This document shows, in pieces, positions 17,575 through 26,400 of a stretch of DNA of 64,000 bases. Below the pieces are notes generated by a model. That model had not been told where the DNA came from, did no database searches, and was given only the letters and a program-made list of their open reading frames with translations. The translations under genes were made by a program, and so were the position numbers. Origin of the DNA: Halorubrum trapanicum (GTDB lineage Archaea; Halobacteriota; Halobacteria; Halobacteriales; Haloferacaceae); assembly GCF_002355655.1 (NCBI RefSeq), contig NZ_AP017569.1, positions 1,798,001 through 1,862,000 of the forward strand. The letters are read 5' to 3'. Within the stretch, counting starts at the first letter, position 1. Each line of letters opens with the position of its first letter.

Positions 17575-19109
17575 CAGTAGCTCACCTCCGCGTTCCGCAG
17601 GAAGTCGATGTCGGCGAGGGTGCCGTGGAGGTCGCGGATGTCCTCCGCCCCGGTCGTGAGCATCGCCAGTCGCTCCAAGGCGAGCCCCCACGCCATCACA
17701 TCGCAGTCGACGCCGAGCGGGCCGGTGACCTCCTCGCGGAAGACGCCGGAGTTGCCGATCTCGATCTCCTCGCCCGTCTCCGGGTGCTCGCCGAACAGCT
17801 CGAAGGAGGGCTCGGTGTAGGGGTTGTAGTGCGGCTTGAACCGGATGTCGGTGATCCCGAACTGCCGGTAGAACTCCTCGAAGGTGCCCATCAGGTCGCG
17901 CACCGAGAGGTCCTCCGCCATCACCCACCCCTCGATCTGGAAGAACTCCAGCAGGTGCGTCGGGTCGAGCGTGTCGTTGCGGTACACCTTCTCGACCGAG
18001 AAGTAGCGCTGCGGCGGCTCCAGCTCCGCGCCCGCGATCCCGGAGAGGTAGCGCATCGACAGCGACGTGGTGTGACCGCGTAAGGCGACCTCGCGGGCGA
18101 AGTCGGCCGACCACGGCGAGTGGTAGCCGTCGCCGTCGAGCCCCCAGCCGTCGCGGTGGGCGGCCTCGACGCGGGCCATCAGCTCGTCGGGAATTCCCTC
18201 CATCGGGTCCACGTCGAGCGCGAACCGGTCCCAGTGGGTCCGCGCCGGGTGGTCCTGGGGCATGAACAGGCAGTCGTTGATCCAGAAGTCGGCGTCCGCG
18301 TGGGGACCCTCCATCTCCTGGAACCCCATCCCGACCAGCACGTCCTTCACGCGGTCGGCGGTCCGACGGAGGACGTGTTTCCGGCCGCCGCGGGCCGTCT
18401 CCGCCTCGGCCTCGACGTTGTACTCGGCGAACTCGGCGTCGCGCCACTCGCCGCTGGCGAGGAGCTCGGGCGTGAGCGCCCCGACCGTCTCGGTCGCCTC
18501 CACGCCGGTCATCAGCGCGTCGACGCCGTCGTCGGTCAGCGTCACCGTCCGCGTGACCGACTCGCCGACCGCCACTAACCCGCGCGAGTCCAGCTGGTCG
18601 ATCACCGACTCGTCGACGCTGAGGGCGTCGGCGTCGAGCCCCTCACCCTCACCGCCCGCGCCAGCGAGCGCGGCGAGCGCCGTCGCCTCGGGGTCGGCGT
18701 TCGGGTCGGCGTCCGGGTCGACCGAGAGCTCGCCGCCGTCGACGCTCCCGAACCCCTTCCGTGCGAAGTTCGCCAAGGCGATGTCGACCTCGGGGCCCTC
18801 CAGGCCCGCTCCGCCGATGACTTCGCCCATCGAGGCCGGCTCGGCGTCGGCGCCCGCGTCGAGCCCGGCCCGGTAGAGCCGCGTCTCGGGGAGCCCCGCG
18901 TCGACGTAGGTCCGTCCCTCGTCGGTGAGTTCGAGCGTCTCGTCGGTCGCCGACCCGACCTCGACGAGCCCCTCGTCGGCTAGGTCGAACGCCGCGCCGG
19001 CGACCGTCTCCGGCTTCAGGTCCGTCTCCGCAGCTATCTCCGCCACCGTTCGTTCGTCCGTCGCGCTCGCGGCCTCGAGGACCGCGAGCTGTCGTTCCGG
19101 GAGTCGCAT
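17574..19109 (-). CDS. pheS: Phenylalanine--tRNA ligase alpha subunit
   Basis: The 511-residue protein has an archaeal/eukaryotic-type N-terminal extension (residues 1-70, MRLPERQLAVLEAASA with winged-helix repeats that bind tRNA). The class II catalytic core follows from about 240: motif 2 around RYFSVEKVYRNDTLDPTHL and motif 3 near GLALERLAMLTTG. It activates phenylalanine and transfers it to tRNA-Phe. First gene of the pheST pair. No clear TATA is seen in the bases after 19109, though AT-rich TAATAAATTG occurs at 19182-19191. Confidence 0.96.
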   Translation of the reverse strand: MRLPERQLAVLEAASATDERTVAEIAAETDLKPETVAGAAFDLADEGLVEVGSATDETLELTDEGRTYVDAGLPETRLYRAGLDAGADAEPASMGEVIGGAGLEGPEVDIALANFARKGFGSVDGGELSVDPDADPNADPEATALAALAGAGGEGEGLDADALSVDESVIDQLDSRGLVAVGESVTRTVTLTDDGVDALMTGVEATETVGALTPELLASGEWRDAEFAEYNVEAEAETARGGRKHVLRRTADRVKDVLVGMGFQEMEGPHADADFWINDCLFMPQDHPARTHWDRFALDVDPMEGIPDELMARVEAAHRDGWGLDGDGYHSPWSADFAREVALRGHTTSLSMRYLSGIAGAELEPPQRYFSVEKVYRNDTLDPTHLLEFFQIEGWVMAEDLSVRDLMGTFEEFYRQFGITDIRFKPHYNPYTEPSFELFGEHPETGEEIEIGNSGVFREEVTGPLGVDCDVMAWGLALERLAMLTTGAEDIRDLHGTLADIDFLRNAEVSY

Positions 19110-19201
19110 TCGAGTTGTCTCTACACGCGTGCGGCTGGTTGGTAACGGTTCCGGGACCGGGACGCCGGAAGAGAATCGTTTCTAATAAATTGAACGGACG
19201 A

Positions 19202-19210
19202 GTTATATAC
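19202..19210 (+). promoter_or_regulatory. TATA box of the HalOD1 gene
   Basis: GTTATATAC lies 21-29 bases before the ATG at 19231, fitting a leaderless transcript. The neighbouring AT-rich stretch 19182-19200 probably holds the divergent pheS promoter. Confidence 0.6.
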
Positions 19211-19230
19211 TGTATCGGTGTAGGGGAGCT

Positions 19231-19536
19231 ATGAGCAGCGCAACGGCCGGATCGAGCGATTCCGGTTCTGCCCCGGAGACGACCCGCGTCCGCCACGGCG
19301 GCGACGGCCCCGCGCCCAGCCTCGCCGTCGTCGAGGCGATCGCCGAACTCGCCGGCGTCGACCCGACCGACCTCCCCGAGGCGGGCGTGGTGCTGTACGA
19401 CCACGTCGACCCGGACGCGCTGAACGCGCTCGTCGCCGGTCGGTCCGACAGCGACGTCGACGTCTCGCTCACGGTCGCGGGCTACGACGTCCGCGTCGGC
19501 CCCGACACCGCGGTCGCCCGTCGAGACGGCAACTGA
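19231..19536 (+). CDS. HalOD1 (halobacterial output domain) protein
   Basis: This 101-residue protein has a disordered Ser-rich start and then the HalOD1 domain: PSLAVVEAIAELAGVDPTDL, LYDHVDPDALNALVAG, VSLTVAGYDVRV. HalOD1 occurs alone or as the output part of two-component proteins in haloarchaea, probably in signalling, but the molecular action is unknown. It is encoded alone between pheS (divergent) and the degenerate peptidase gene (convergent). Confidence 0.85.
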   Translation: MSSATAGSSDSGSAPETTRVRHGGDGPAPSLAVVEAIAELAGVDPTDLPEAGVVLYDHVDPDALNALVAGRSDSDVDVSLTVAGYDVRVGPDTAVARRDGN

Positions 19537-19553
19537 ACCGATCGGCGACGCGT

Positions 19554-20276
19554 CTACTTCTCGCCGCCCGCCCGCTCGCGGAGCCGCGCGATCCGGTCCC
19601 CGAGCGGCGGCTGGACCTCGAACCACGTCGACCAGTCGCCGGTCTCCGGCTCGACCCCGCGGCGCTCCGCGACCCGTTCGAACGCGTCCGCGACCCGCTC
19701 AGCGCCCACCGCGTCCGCGGCGCGGGCGTCAGCCGCGTACTGGACCCGTCGGCCGGCCCAGAAGGAGGCGACCCCCACGGCGACGAGGGCGGCGAAGCCG
19801 GACTCGAACGGGACGAGCGCCGTGACGACCGCTGCCAACGTCGCCAGCACGGCCCCGACTGCGACGGCGCGGAACTCGGCGTAGTACGTCGCCGCCCGCC
19901 CCGCCTCCGCCGCGAGCAGCCCGACCGCCACGTCCTCGTCGAGGTCGGTCAACACGTCCGCCGTGAGGAACAGCACCCGACGGCCGGGCGGCCCCCGGAC
20001 CGAGACCTCTGCGGGGCCGGCGGCCGCGGATCCTCCGCCCTCGTCGCCGTCGCCGCCGTGGTCGTCCCCGCGGTCGTCGCCCTCCCCGTCGACGGACTCG
20101 ATCGCGACCCGGTCGAGGTCGAGTCCGCCGGGGTCGGCCAGCGCCGCGATCTGTGCCCGCTCCGCGTCCGTCGGCTCCCGTAACTCCCGGTAGCGGTCGG
20201 CCGCGTACAGCGGTCCCACCGAGACCGCGAGCGCGGCGAGGACGCCGACGCCGACGACGAGCGCGACCCTGATCAT
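19554..20276 (-). CDS. M48-like membrane protein lacking the HExxH site
   Basis: The 240-residue protein from the ATG at 20276 has an N-terminal membrane segment (MIRVALVVGVGVLAALAVS). It then has an M48/HtpX-like layout: LFLTADVLTDLDEDVAVGLLAAEAGRA, two central membrane segments, and a C-terminal PPLGDRIARLRE resembling the family's HPPxxxRI end. The zinc-protease motif HExxH is replaced by AAEAGR, so it is probably not a protease. A low-complexity acidic insert lies near residues 60-90. It is the last gene of the mcm-to-MinD leftward block. Confidence 0.65.
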   Translation of the reverse strand: MIRVALVVGVGVLAALAVSVGPLYAADRYRELREPTDAERAQIAALADPGGLDLDRVAIESVDGEGDDRGDDHGGDGDEGGGSAAAGPAEVSVRGPPGRRVLFLTADVLTDLDEDVAVGLLAAEAGRAATYYAEFRAVAVGAVLATLAAVVTALVPFESGFAALVAVGVASFWAGRRVQYAADARAADAVGAERVADAFERVAERRGVEPETGDWSTWFEVQPPLGDRIARLRERAGGEK

Positions 20277-20369
20277 CGCTCTCGCCGACGGGACGACCGG
20301 AGTAAAAAGGCGCGGTGTCGCGACGCGTTTCCGCTCTTCTCGTCTCGCACACCTCACCCGTCTCGCTCC

Positions 20370-21020
20370 TCACTCCGGAACGCGCCGCGCGAGCGCCCGA
20401 ACCGCCGCCGCGGCCTCGCTGTCGGGTGCGGCGCTCACGATCGGGCGCTCCGTCGCCACGGACCGCCCGACACGGGGGTCGGCCGGGACCACCTCGATCG
20501 GCGCGCCGAGCGCGTCGCCGATCGGTCCGACCGGCGGCTCCTCCGTCACGCGGTTGACCGCGCAGCCGACCAGTCCGGCGTCGAGCTCGCGAGCGAGCTC
20601 CCGGGTGCGGATCGCGTCGGCCAGCGCGAACGCCCGGGGAGAGACGACGAGGAGGCAGGCGTCCGCGACCGCGAGCGGCACGCCGGCGTCGGCGCGGCGC
20701 CCCGCGGGACAGTCGAGGACGACGGTCCCGAACTCGCGCTCGACCGCGGCGACCGCCCCCGCCAACCGCGTCAGGTCGGCCGCCCGCGCGCCGGCCAGCG
20801 TCCGCCCGCACGGGACGACGTCGACCGGCCCCGACCGGACCGTCTCTGTCGGGTCCGCCGCGCCGGCGAGCACGTCATGAAGATCTGGACCGCGGCCGTC
20901 CGGCAGGTCGGCCATCCCGAGGTCGGCGTCGATGACGACCCCGCCGAGCGCGGCGGCGACGTTGTACGCGAGCGTCGTCTTCCCGACGCCCCCCTTCCCG
21001 CCCGCGACCGCGAGGATCAC
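20370..21020 (-). CDS. MinD/ParA-family ATPase
   Basis: The 216-residue protein starts at the GTG at 21020, which overlaps the preceding stop (GTGA). The deviant Walker A is complete: (M)ILAVAGGKGGVGKTTLAYN with the signature Lys of ParA/MinD, VVIDADLGMADLP as A', and VVLDCPAGRRADAG as Walker B. Such ATPases dimerise on ATP and position or partition partners on membranes or DNA. It is shorter than classical MinD and lacks an obvious amphipathic membrane-targeting C-terminus, so a partner protein may anchor it. It is translationally coupled to the upstream haloarchaeal protein of unknown function. Confidence 0.85.
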   Translation of the reverse strand: MILAVAGGKGGVGKTTLAYNVAAALGGVVIDADLGMADLPDGRGPDLHDVLAGAADPTETVRSGPVDVVPCGRTLAGARAADLTRLAGAVAAVEREFGTVVLDCPAGRRADAGVPLAVADACLLVVSPRAFALADAIRTRELARELDAGLVGCAVNRVTEEPPVGPIGDALGAPIEVVPADPRVGRSVATERPIVSAAPDSEAAAAVRALARRVPE

Positions 21021-21808
21021 GCCAGTCCCTCCAGCGCCTCGGTCGGGACCTCGCTCTCCTCGGCGCGCTCTGCCAGCGCCGCGGCGCGGTCGCGGACCGC
21101 CTTCAGGCGCTCGGCGTCGGCCGCGACGCACTCGTCGAGTCCCTCCACTGCGTCGAGGCCGCCGGCCTCCTCGACGACCGCCGTCGCCGTCGCGAGGTCG
21201 GCGTCGTCGAGTCGCTCCGCCCGCTCGATCCGCGCCTCGACGGCCGCGAACCACGCGTCGATCTCGTCGGGGTCCGCCGCGCTCGGCGTCGGATCGGCGA
21301 CCGCCGACTGGTCCGCGTTGCCGTCCCTCGCTCCCCCGTCGACGCCGTCGCCCTCTTCGCCGTCGCCCTCCTCGCCGTCGCCAATTACCGAGTCACCGTC
21401 CACCCCGTTGACGGCGTCACCCGCTTCCGCCCCGGCGACCGCGCGCCGCGGGGGGCGATGTGATTCGAGGTCGCGCACCGCCGCCCGCGCGAGGTCGGAC
21501 TCGCCCTCGGCCGCCGTACGACCGTCGTCCGCGTCCGCGGGCTCGACGTTCGCGATTTCGACCGGCGGCTCGACGGGATCGGCGAGCGCAGCGAACCCGA
21601 ACGCCGCGCGGTCGCCCGGATCGATCTCCGCGATCACGCCGTCTTCGTCCCACCCGGATTCGGGGACGCCGCCGCGCCGCGGCGGGAGGACGGGGCCGTC
21701 CAGCCGGCTCTCGATTCGGACGCGCCGCGGGACCGCTCCGTCGTTGCGCACCCGGACGCCGACGAGCGACGCGTCCCCCTCGCGGTCGACGGACCAGTCG
21801 AGTTTCAT
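21017..21808 (-). CDS. Haloarchaeal protein of unknown function (DUF7857-like)
   Basis: This 263-residue protein has an immunoglobulin/CARDB-like N-terminal half (MKLDWSVDREGDASLVGVRV with RNDGAVPRRVRIESRL). An acidic low-complexity stretch with GDGEEGDGEEGD follows (about 130-165), then a helical C-terminal half (AWFAAVEARIERAERLDDAD). It matches the pattern of proteins conserved between mcm and a MinD-like gene in haloarchaea, which I recall as DUF7854-DUF7857. Its stop overlaps the MinD-like start; its own promoter lies at 21829-21837. No biochemical role is known. Confidence 0.7.
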   Translation of the reverse strand: MKLDWSVDREGDASLVGVRVRNDGAVPRRVRIESRLDGPVLPPRRGGVPESGWDEDGVIAEIDPGDRAAFGFAALADPVEPPVEIANVEPADADDGRTAAEGESDLARAAVRDLESHRPPRRAVAGAEAGDAVNGVDGDSVIGDGEEGDGEEGDGVDGGARDGNADQSAVADPTPSAADPDEIDAWFAAVEARIERAERLDDADLATATAVVEEAGGLDAVEGLDECVAADAERLKAVRDRAAALAERAEESEVPTEALEGLA

Positions 21809-21828
21809 GCGCCGAGTGCCGCGGAATC

Positions 21829-21837
21829 GTATTTAAG
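21829..21837 (-). promoter_or_regulatory. TATA box before the DUF7857-like/MinD pair
   Basis: Minus-strand CTTAAATAC lies 21-29 bases before the ATG at 21808, the normal leaderless spacing. It suggests the MinD-like gene and its partner can be transcribed separately from mcm. Confidence 0.55.
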
Positions 21838-21875
21838 TCTCGGGACGGACCCGCCGCGCGCCGCCGCCGTCGGAC

Positions 21876-22691
21876 TCACCGCCCGTCGGACGCGCCTCGG
21901 AGGCGAACGTCCCTCGCTCGGAGCAGCGACCGCGCGCTCCGCTCGGACGCCGCGACCGCTCGAGCCGCGTCGCCGCGCAGTTCGACAGCGCCGTCGAGCG
22001 CCGCGACCCTGACCGCCGCGAGCGACGCCGCGACCGGGTCTCCGTCGTAGTCGCCCGGCGCCGGGCCGGCCGCGTCCGGATCGCCGCCCGGGACGACCGC
22101 GAGCGCGCGCCGGAACGCCGGATGGACCGCCTCGCCGAGTTCGCGGCGGGCGGTCCGCCGCCGGTTTCGGAGCCGGTCGCGGAGCCGCAGCCGCCGTCGC
22201 CGCTCGTCGCGGTTCCGGGCCGCCTCGGCCCGCGCCCGTTCGAGCGCCTGCTCGGCGGCGATCGCCTCCGTCTGCGCGGCCGACAGCTCCGCGGCCGCCG
22301 CCTCCAGATCGTCGAGCGTCTCGTCCGCCTCGGCGTCGACCGCGCGTCGCGCCCGGGCGTCGCCGCGCAGCGCCGCGACCCGTTCTTTCAGCCGCTCGGT
22401 CTCCCCCGTAGTCTCGGCGACCCGTCGCCGCGCCGCCGTCAGGTCGACCGGGTCGATCTCGATCGCCGCGAGCTCCGCCTCGATCCCGTCGATCTCCGCC
22501 GCGACCGACGCGGTCCGGCCCCGCGAGCGCGCGGCCGCCGCGAGCTGCCGCCGGAGTCCCGCCTCGGTGGGGAGCCGCCCGAGCATCGCGCTCGGTTCCG
22601 GCGGCTCCTCGACGGCGGTGGTCTCGTCTTCCCTCTCGTCTTCGTCCTCCTCGTTGTCCGATCCCGACGCCGTCGACCTCGCCCCGGTCAC
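21876..22691 (-). CDS. Coiled-coil haloarchaeal protein (DUF7856-like)
   Basis: This protein has about 271 residues and starts at the GTG at 22691 (overlapping GTGA with the gene before). After an acidic, disordered first 35 residues come long coiled-coil helices (about 50-210: LTAARRRVAETTGETERLKE, ARAEAARNRDERRRRLRLRD) and a compact C-terminal part. Coiled-coil proteins next to ParA-type ATPases often act as structural partners, but that is inference. It is translationally coupled to the preceding small protein. Confidence 0.68.
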   Translation of the reverse strand: MTGARSTASGSDNEEDEDEREDETTAVEEPPEPSAMLGRLPTEAGLRRQLAAAARSRGRTASVAAEIDGIEAELAAIEIDPVDLTAARRRVAETTGETERLKERVAALRGDARARRAVDAEADETLDDLEAAAAELSAAQTEAIAAEQALERARAEAARNRDERRRRLRLRDRLRNRRRTARRELGEAVHPAFRRALAVVPGGDPDAAGPAPGDYDGDPVAASLAAVRVAALDGAVELRGDAARAVAASERSARSLLRARDVRLRGASDGR

Positions 22692-23026
22692 AGCTCTCGC
22701 TCGCGCATTTCGTCCGGGTCCGGATGCTCCGTCCCCGCCGCGAAGGCGGCGTACGGCGTCGACTTCGCGGACCGGTCCGCGTAGGCCGCGGCGGCCTCTC
22801 GGACCGGCTCGTCGACGGCGACGAACTCGTTGAACGGCTCGGTGCGCTCTATCTGGACGTCGCCGCCGTACGACTCCCGCAGCCGCAGCGCGAGGAAGGC
22901 GGCGTACACCGTCTCGTCGAACAGCGCGGCGCGGCCGAACCGCCGGGAGACGACCGACTCGTGGCGGCGACACAGGTTCCGGAGACCGGTTCGGGCGGCC
23001 GCCGAATACGTCACGACCAGCAGCAC
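22688..23026 (-). CDS. Small haloarchaeal protein (DUF7855-like)
   Basis: This protein has about 112 residues from the GTG at 23026 ((M)LLVVTYSAAARTGLRNLCRR). A longer reading from TTG at 23050 is possible, but TTG starts are rare here and the extra residues look like spacer. Features are RHESVVSRRFGRAALFDETV and FLALRLRESYGGDVQIER. The fold resembles a small alpha/beta domain; the function is unknown. The 108-base gap to the preceding gene holds nothing recognisable. Confidence 0.65.
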   Translation of the reverse strand: MLLVVTYSAAARTGLRNLCRRHESVVSRRFGRAALFDETVYAAFLALRLRESYGGDVQIERTEPFNEFVAVDEPVREAAAAYADRSAKSTPYAAFAAGTEHPDPDEMREREL

Positions 23027-23134
23027 GCCCGCCGGTGGTCGGTTTTCCAATTTAGCCGTTCCGGACCGGAACGTTTCAGCCGCCTTCAGCGACGCCGACC
23101 CGACACGCGGATCCCTGGCTCCGAAGTCGGGTCC

Positions 23135-23455
23135 TCAGAACCGCTCGACGTCGAAATCCGGCCGGTCGGCGTCGCCGTCGATCCGGGCGTCGCCGTCTTC
23201 GTCGCCCTCGCCGCCGATCCCGCTAGCCGCGAGGGCGCGCTCGCGCGCGGCCGGCTTGGAGGGCGCGACGACCACGGTGCCGTCGACCGGGTCGTCGCCG
23301 ACCGCGCGGAACACGTCACCGTCGCCGTCGAACTCGGTGGCGTACGTCCGGAGCACGGCCGCGACGCGCCGCTCCGTGGCCGCGAGGTCGGCGTCGCCGT
23401 TCTCGAACTCACGGAGCGCGTCCTCGACGTTCCGTATCGCGGAGATGCGGTCCAT
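23135..23455 (-). CDS. Small acidic haloarchaeal protein (DUF7854-like)
   Basis: This 106-residue protein starts MDRISAIRNVEDALREFENG, with an N-terminal helical part and a central strand-rich RTYATEFDGDGDVFRAVGDD and GTVVVAPSKPAARERALA. The C-terminal tail is low-complexity and acidic. Its ATG follows the mcm stop with no spacer, so the two are certainly co-transcribed. Constant linkage to mcm in haloarchaea, if confirmed, would suggest a role tied to replication. No domain with known activity is visible. Confidence 0.7.
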   Translation of the reverse strand: MDRISAIRNVEDALREFENGDADLAATERRVAAVLRTYATEFDGDGDVFRAVGDDPVDGTVVVAPSKPAARERALAASGIGGEGDEDGDARIDGDADRPDFDVERF

Positions 23456-26400
23456 CTACGTCGTCCTGAGGTGGCCCTGCTTGGGCTCGTACACCTCGCC
23501 TTTCGTCCGGAGCTTCTCGATCTCCTGTTCGGCCTTCCCCGGATCCATCCCGATCTCGCCGGCGCGATCGATTACCTCGTCGACGGGCGCGCCCTCCTCG
23601 TACTCCTCCTCGATGTCGGCGATCAGCGCCTTGATGTTCTTGATGCGGTCGCGCTGGCTCTTCGAGGTGCCCGTCTCGACCACGTCGGCGTCGAACTGCC
23701 CCGTCTCCGGGTCGACGCCGATGTCCTTGAGACACGACTCGACGATGTCGGTCGCGCGGTCGGCGTCCTCGCGCTCGACGGTGTCCGAGAGGCGCACCCG
23801 CGCGCTCGCCTCCGAGAGGCGCACCATCGCCTCCAGCTTCCGCGCCGTCACCGGCACCGGCGCGTCCTCGTCCGCGCCCTTCGAGCGCAGGTCGACGTAG
23901 AACTCCTCGATGAGCTCCTTCGCCTCGTCCGTCATCGTCGGGAAGCAGGACCGCTTCGCGTGGGCGATGTACTTGCGCAGCAGCTCCGAGTCGATCTCGG
24001 GCGCGACCTCCTCGGTCACCTCCGCCACCTGCTCGGAGGTGAACTCCGAGCTCGCCAGCTCCTCGCGCTGGGTGTTGAGCTCGCCGGCGTAGTTCGTCTT
24101 GATGATGTGTTTCGCCAGCCGGGAGTCGTGCTCCGGGTCCGGGCTGTCCGTCACCGTGAAGATCAGGTCGAACCGCGAGATGAGCGCCGGCTCTAAGTCG
24201 ATCTGCTCGCCGATCGGCTCGTACTGGTCGAATCGACCGTACTTGGGGTTCGCGGCACCGAGCAGGGAACACCGCGCCTTCAGCGTCGCGTTGATCCCTG
24301 CCTTCGAGACGGAGATCTTCTGTTGTTCGAGGCCCTCGTGCATCGCGGAGCGGTCGGAGGAGTTGTGGACGACGAGCCCGTTCGCGACGAAGTTGTGCGT
24401 CCCCTCGACGGTCAGGTCGTACACCTTCGGCCGCCGTCCGTCCTCGATCCGCGCCAGTATCGACCGCAGTTCCGTCTTCACGGCGTCGACCTCAGCCGCG
24501 ACGGCCTCGCGCAGGTCACCGAGACGGTCCGTTTCGACGGCGCCGGACAACCAGCGCGACACGGTCGCCTGACTCACGTCCAGTCTCGACGCCACGTCCG
24601 CCTGACTGATCTCATACGCGTCGAGCGCCGCCGACAGCTCCGCTCGCGTCTCGCCGACCGGACCGCGGTCGAGCAGTTCGCGAGCGCGCTCTTCCGCCGT
24701 GTCGACCGACCCGCCGATCACGTCGGCGAGGCGCTGTCGCAGCACCTCACCACGGTGTTCGGTCGACTCCGGCGGAACGGTTTCGACCGACTCCACACGT
24801 CGCCACTTCACGTCGCCGCGGACGAACTCGCGGAGGTCGTCGAGGTCGGTCTCCGCGACTTCGGTAAGGATCTCTCGGAGCCGCTCAGTCACCGCCCGAC
24901 GGACCTCGTCGCGTTCGCCCCACTCGCGGGAAATCTGCTGTTGGGACAGCGTCGTTCCCTCGGCCAACTCGGACTGCGAGACGTGGTATCGGCGCCGTAG
25001 CTCCGAGAGCGTCTCCCACGTCGGCGTCTCGTCGAGCGCGTCCCGGTCGGCGGCGGCCGTCTCCAGTCTGTTCTCGAACGCCGCGAGCACTTGGCGGGCG
25101 CGGTGGAGCGAGATGTTCGCGGCCCCGGTCTCGAAGTCGTGATACGTGACCGCGTCGAGCCCGCACTCGCTTTGGTAGAGCCGGAGTGAGTCGCGACACC
25201 GCGCGAGCACGTCGTCGACCTCCGGGACCACGTCGAGGATCGTTCGGTCGCCGTCCGCGGCGTCGACGACGCGGTCGAGCGCCGCCGCCTTCCGCGTGGC
25301 CGTGAATCCGACGTACCGCCGGAACGCCGCGAGCGAGTCGGCGTCGGTCACCGTGAGGTAGTACACGTCGCGGCCGCCGTCTCGTTCGCGGTGCTGGAGC
25401 TGGCTCGACACGCTGAACCCTAAGAGCAGGCTCCGCGTGCCCTCCAGCAGGTCCCGGCTCGCCGACGCTATCCGGACGTTGCCCGCCGACTCGTCGACGT
25501 GTCCCTCGCTGTCGGCGAGCGCGCGGACGAACGCGGCCTTCGCCGCGCGGCTCCCGGCCGAAACGGGGGTCGGGAAGCACTTCTCGTCGTACCGACCGAG
25601 GTTCATCCCCGCGTCGAGGACGGCGTCGGCGTGTTCCTTCCCCGTGATGCGAACCGTCTCGACGCCGTCGTCACGCTTCTCGCTCGGCGGTCGAACCGGC
25701 TCCGCGTCGAACGCCGCCCGCGCCGCGCGCTCGAAGTCGTCTAAGAGTTCGTCGTCCGCGTTGGTGAACCGGACGCCGTAGACGCCCTCGTCGCGGTCGT
25801 AGAAGACGTTGCCGTCGCCCGAGAGGTATCCGAGGACGCTCGCCATCGCGGCGTCAACGCCGTCAGCGTCGACGGATCCATCGTCGAGCGGTTCGACGCT
25901 CCCGACGCCGCCCGCCATTGCTGCCGCTCCGGCGCCGTCGGCGGCCTTCGTCGGAATCTCTCGGGGCACGTACACCCAGTCGCCGTCGTCGAGCGCGGCC
26001 GCCTCGCGCTCGACGCGCTCCCCGTCGTCGAGGACGAAGAACGGGTGGTCGGCGGTCGCGGTCAATGACTCGCCGGTCTCGGTCGTCACCCGGGTCAGCT
26101 CCGACGGCGCGTCGTACTCGTGGACTGCGGAGACGGGGCGCTCGACGAGGTTCCCGTCCTCGTCCATCGACCAGACGTCGAGGTCGACGTCGCGGACGCG
26201 GCGCCCGTTCGAGAGCTCCTCGACGTCGCCGTCCTCGGCCGCTTCACGCGCTAGTTCGTCGATGCGCTCGACGCGGCCGTCCGCGAGCGTCACCAGCGCG
26301 TCGCCGGTGACGCAGTCCATCTTGTCGAGCTCGTCGACCGCTGCGATCCCCTTGTCTGCGAGCACGAGCGCGCCGGCTTCGAGCGACCACTGCTGCCCGT

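Noticed and set aside
15793-18447. pheT as an 884-residue protein
   Set aside because: The extra N-terminal part is an out-of-frame shadow of pheS; PheT starts at MPVVDID (17574).
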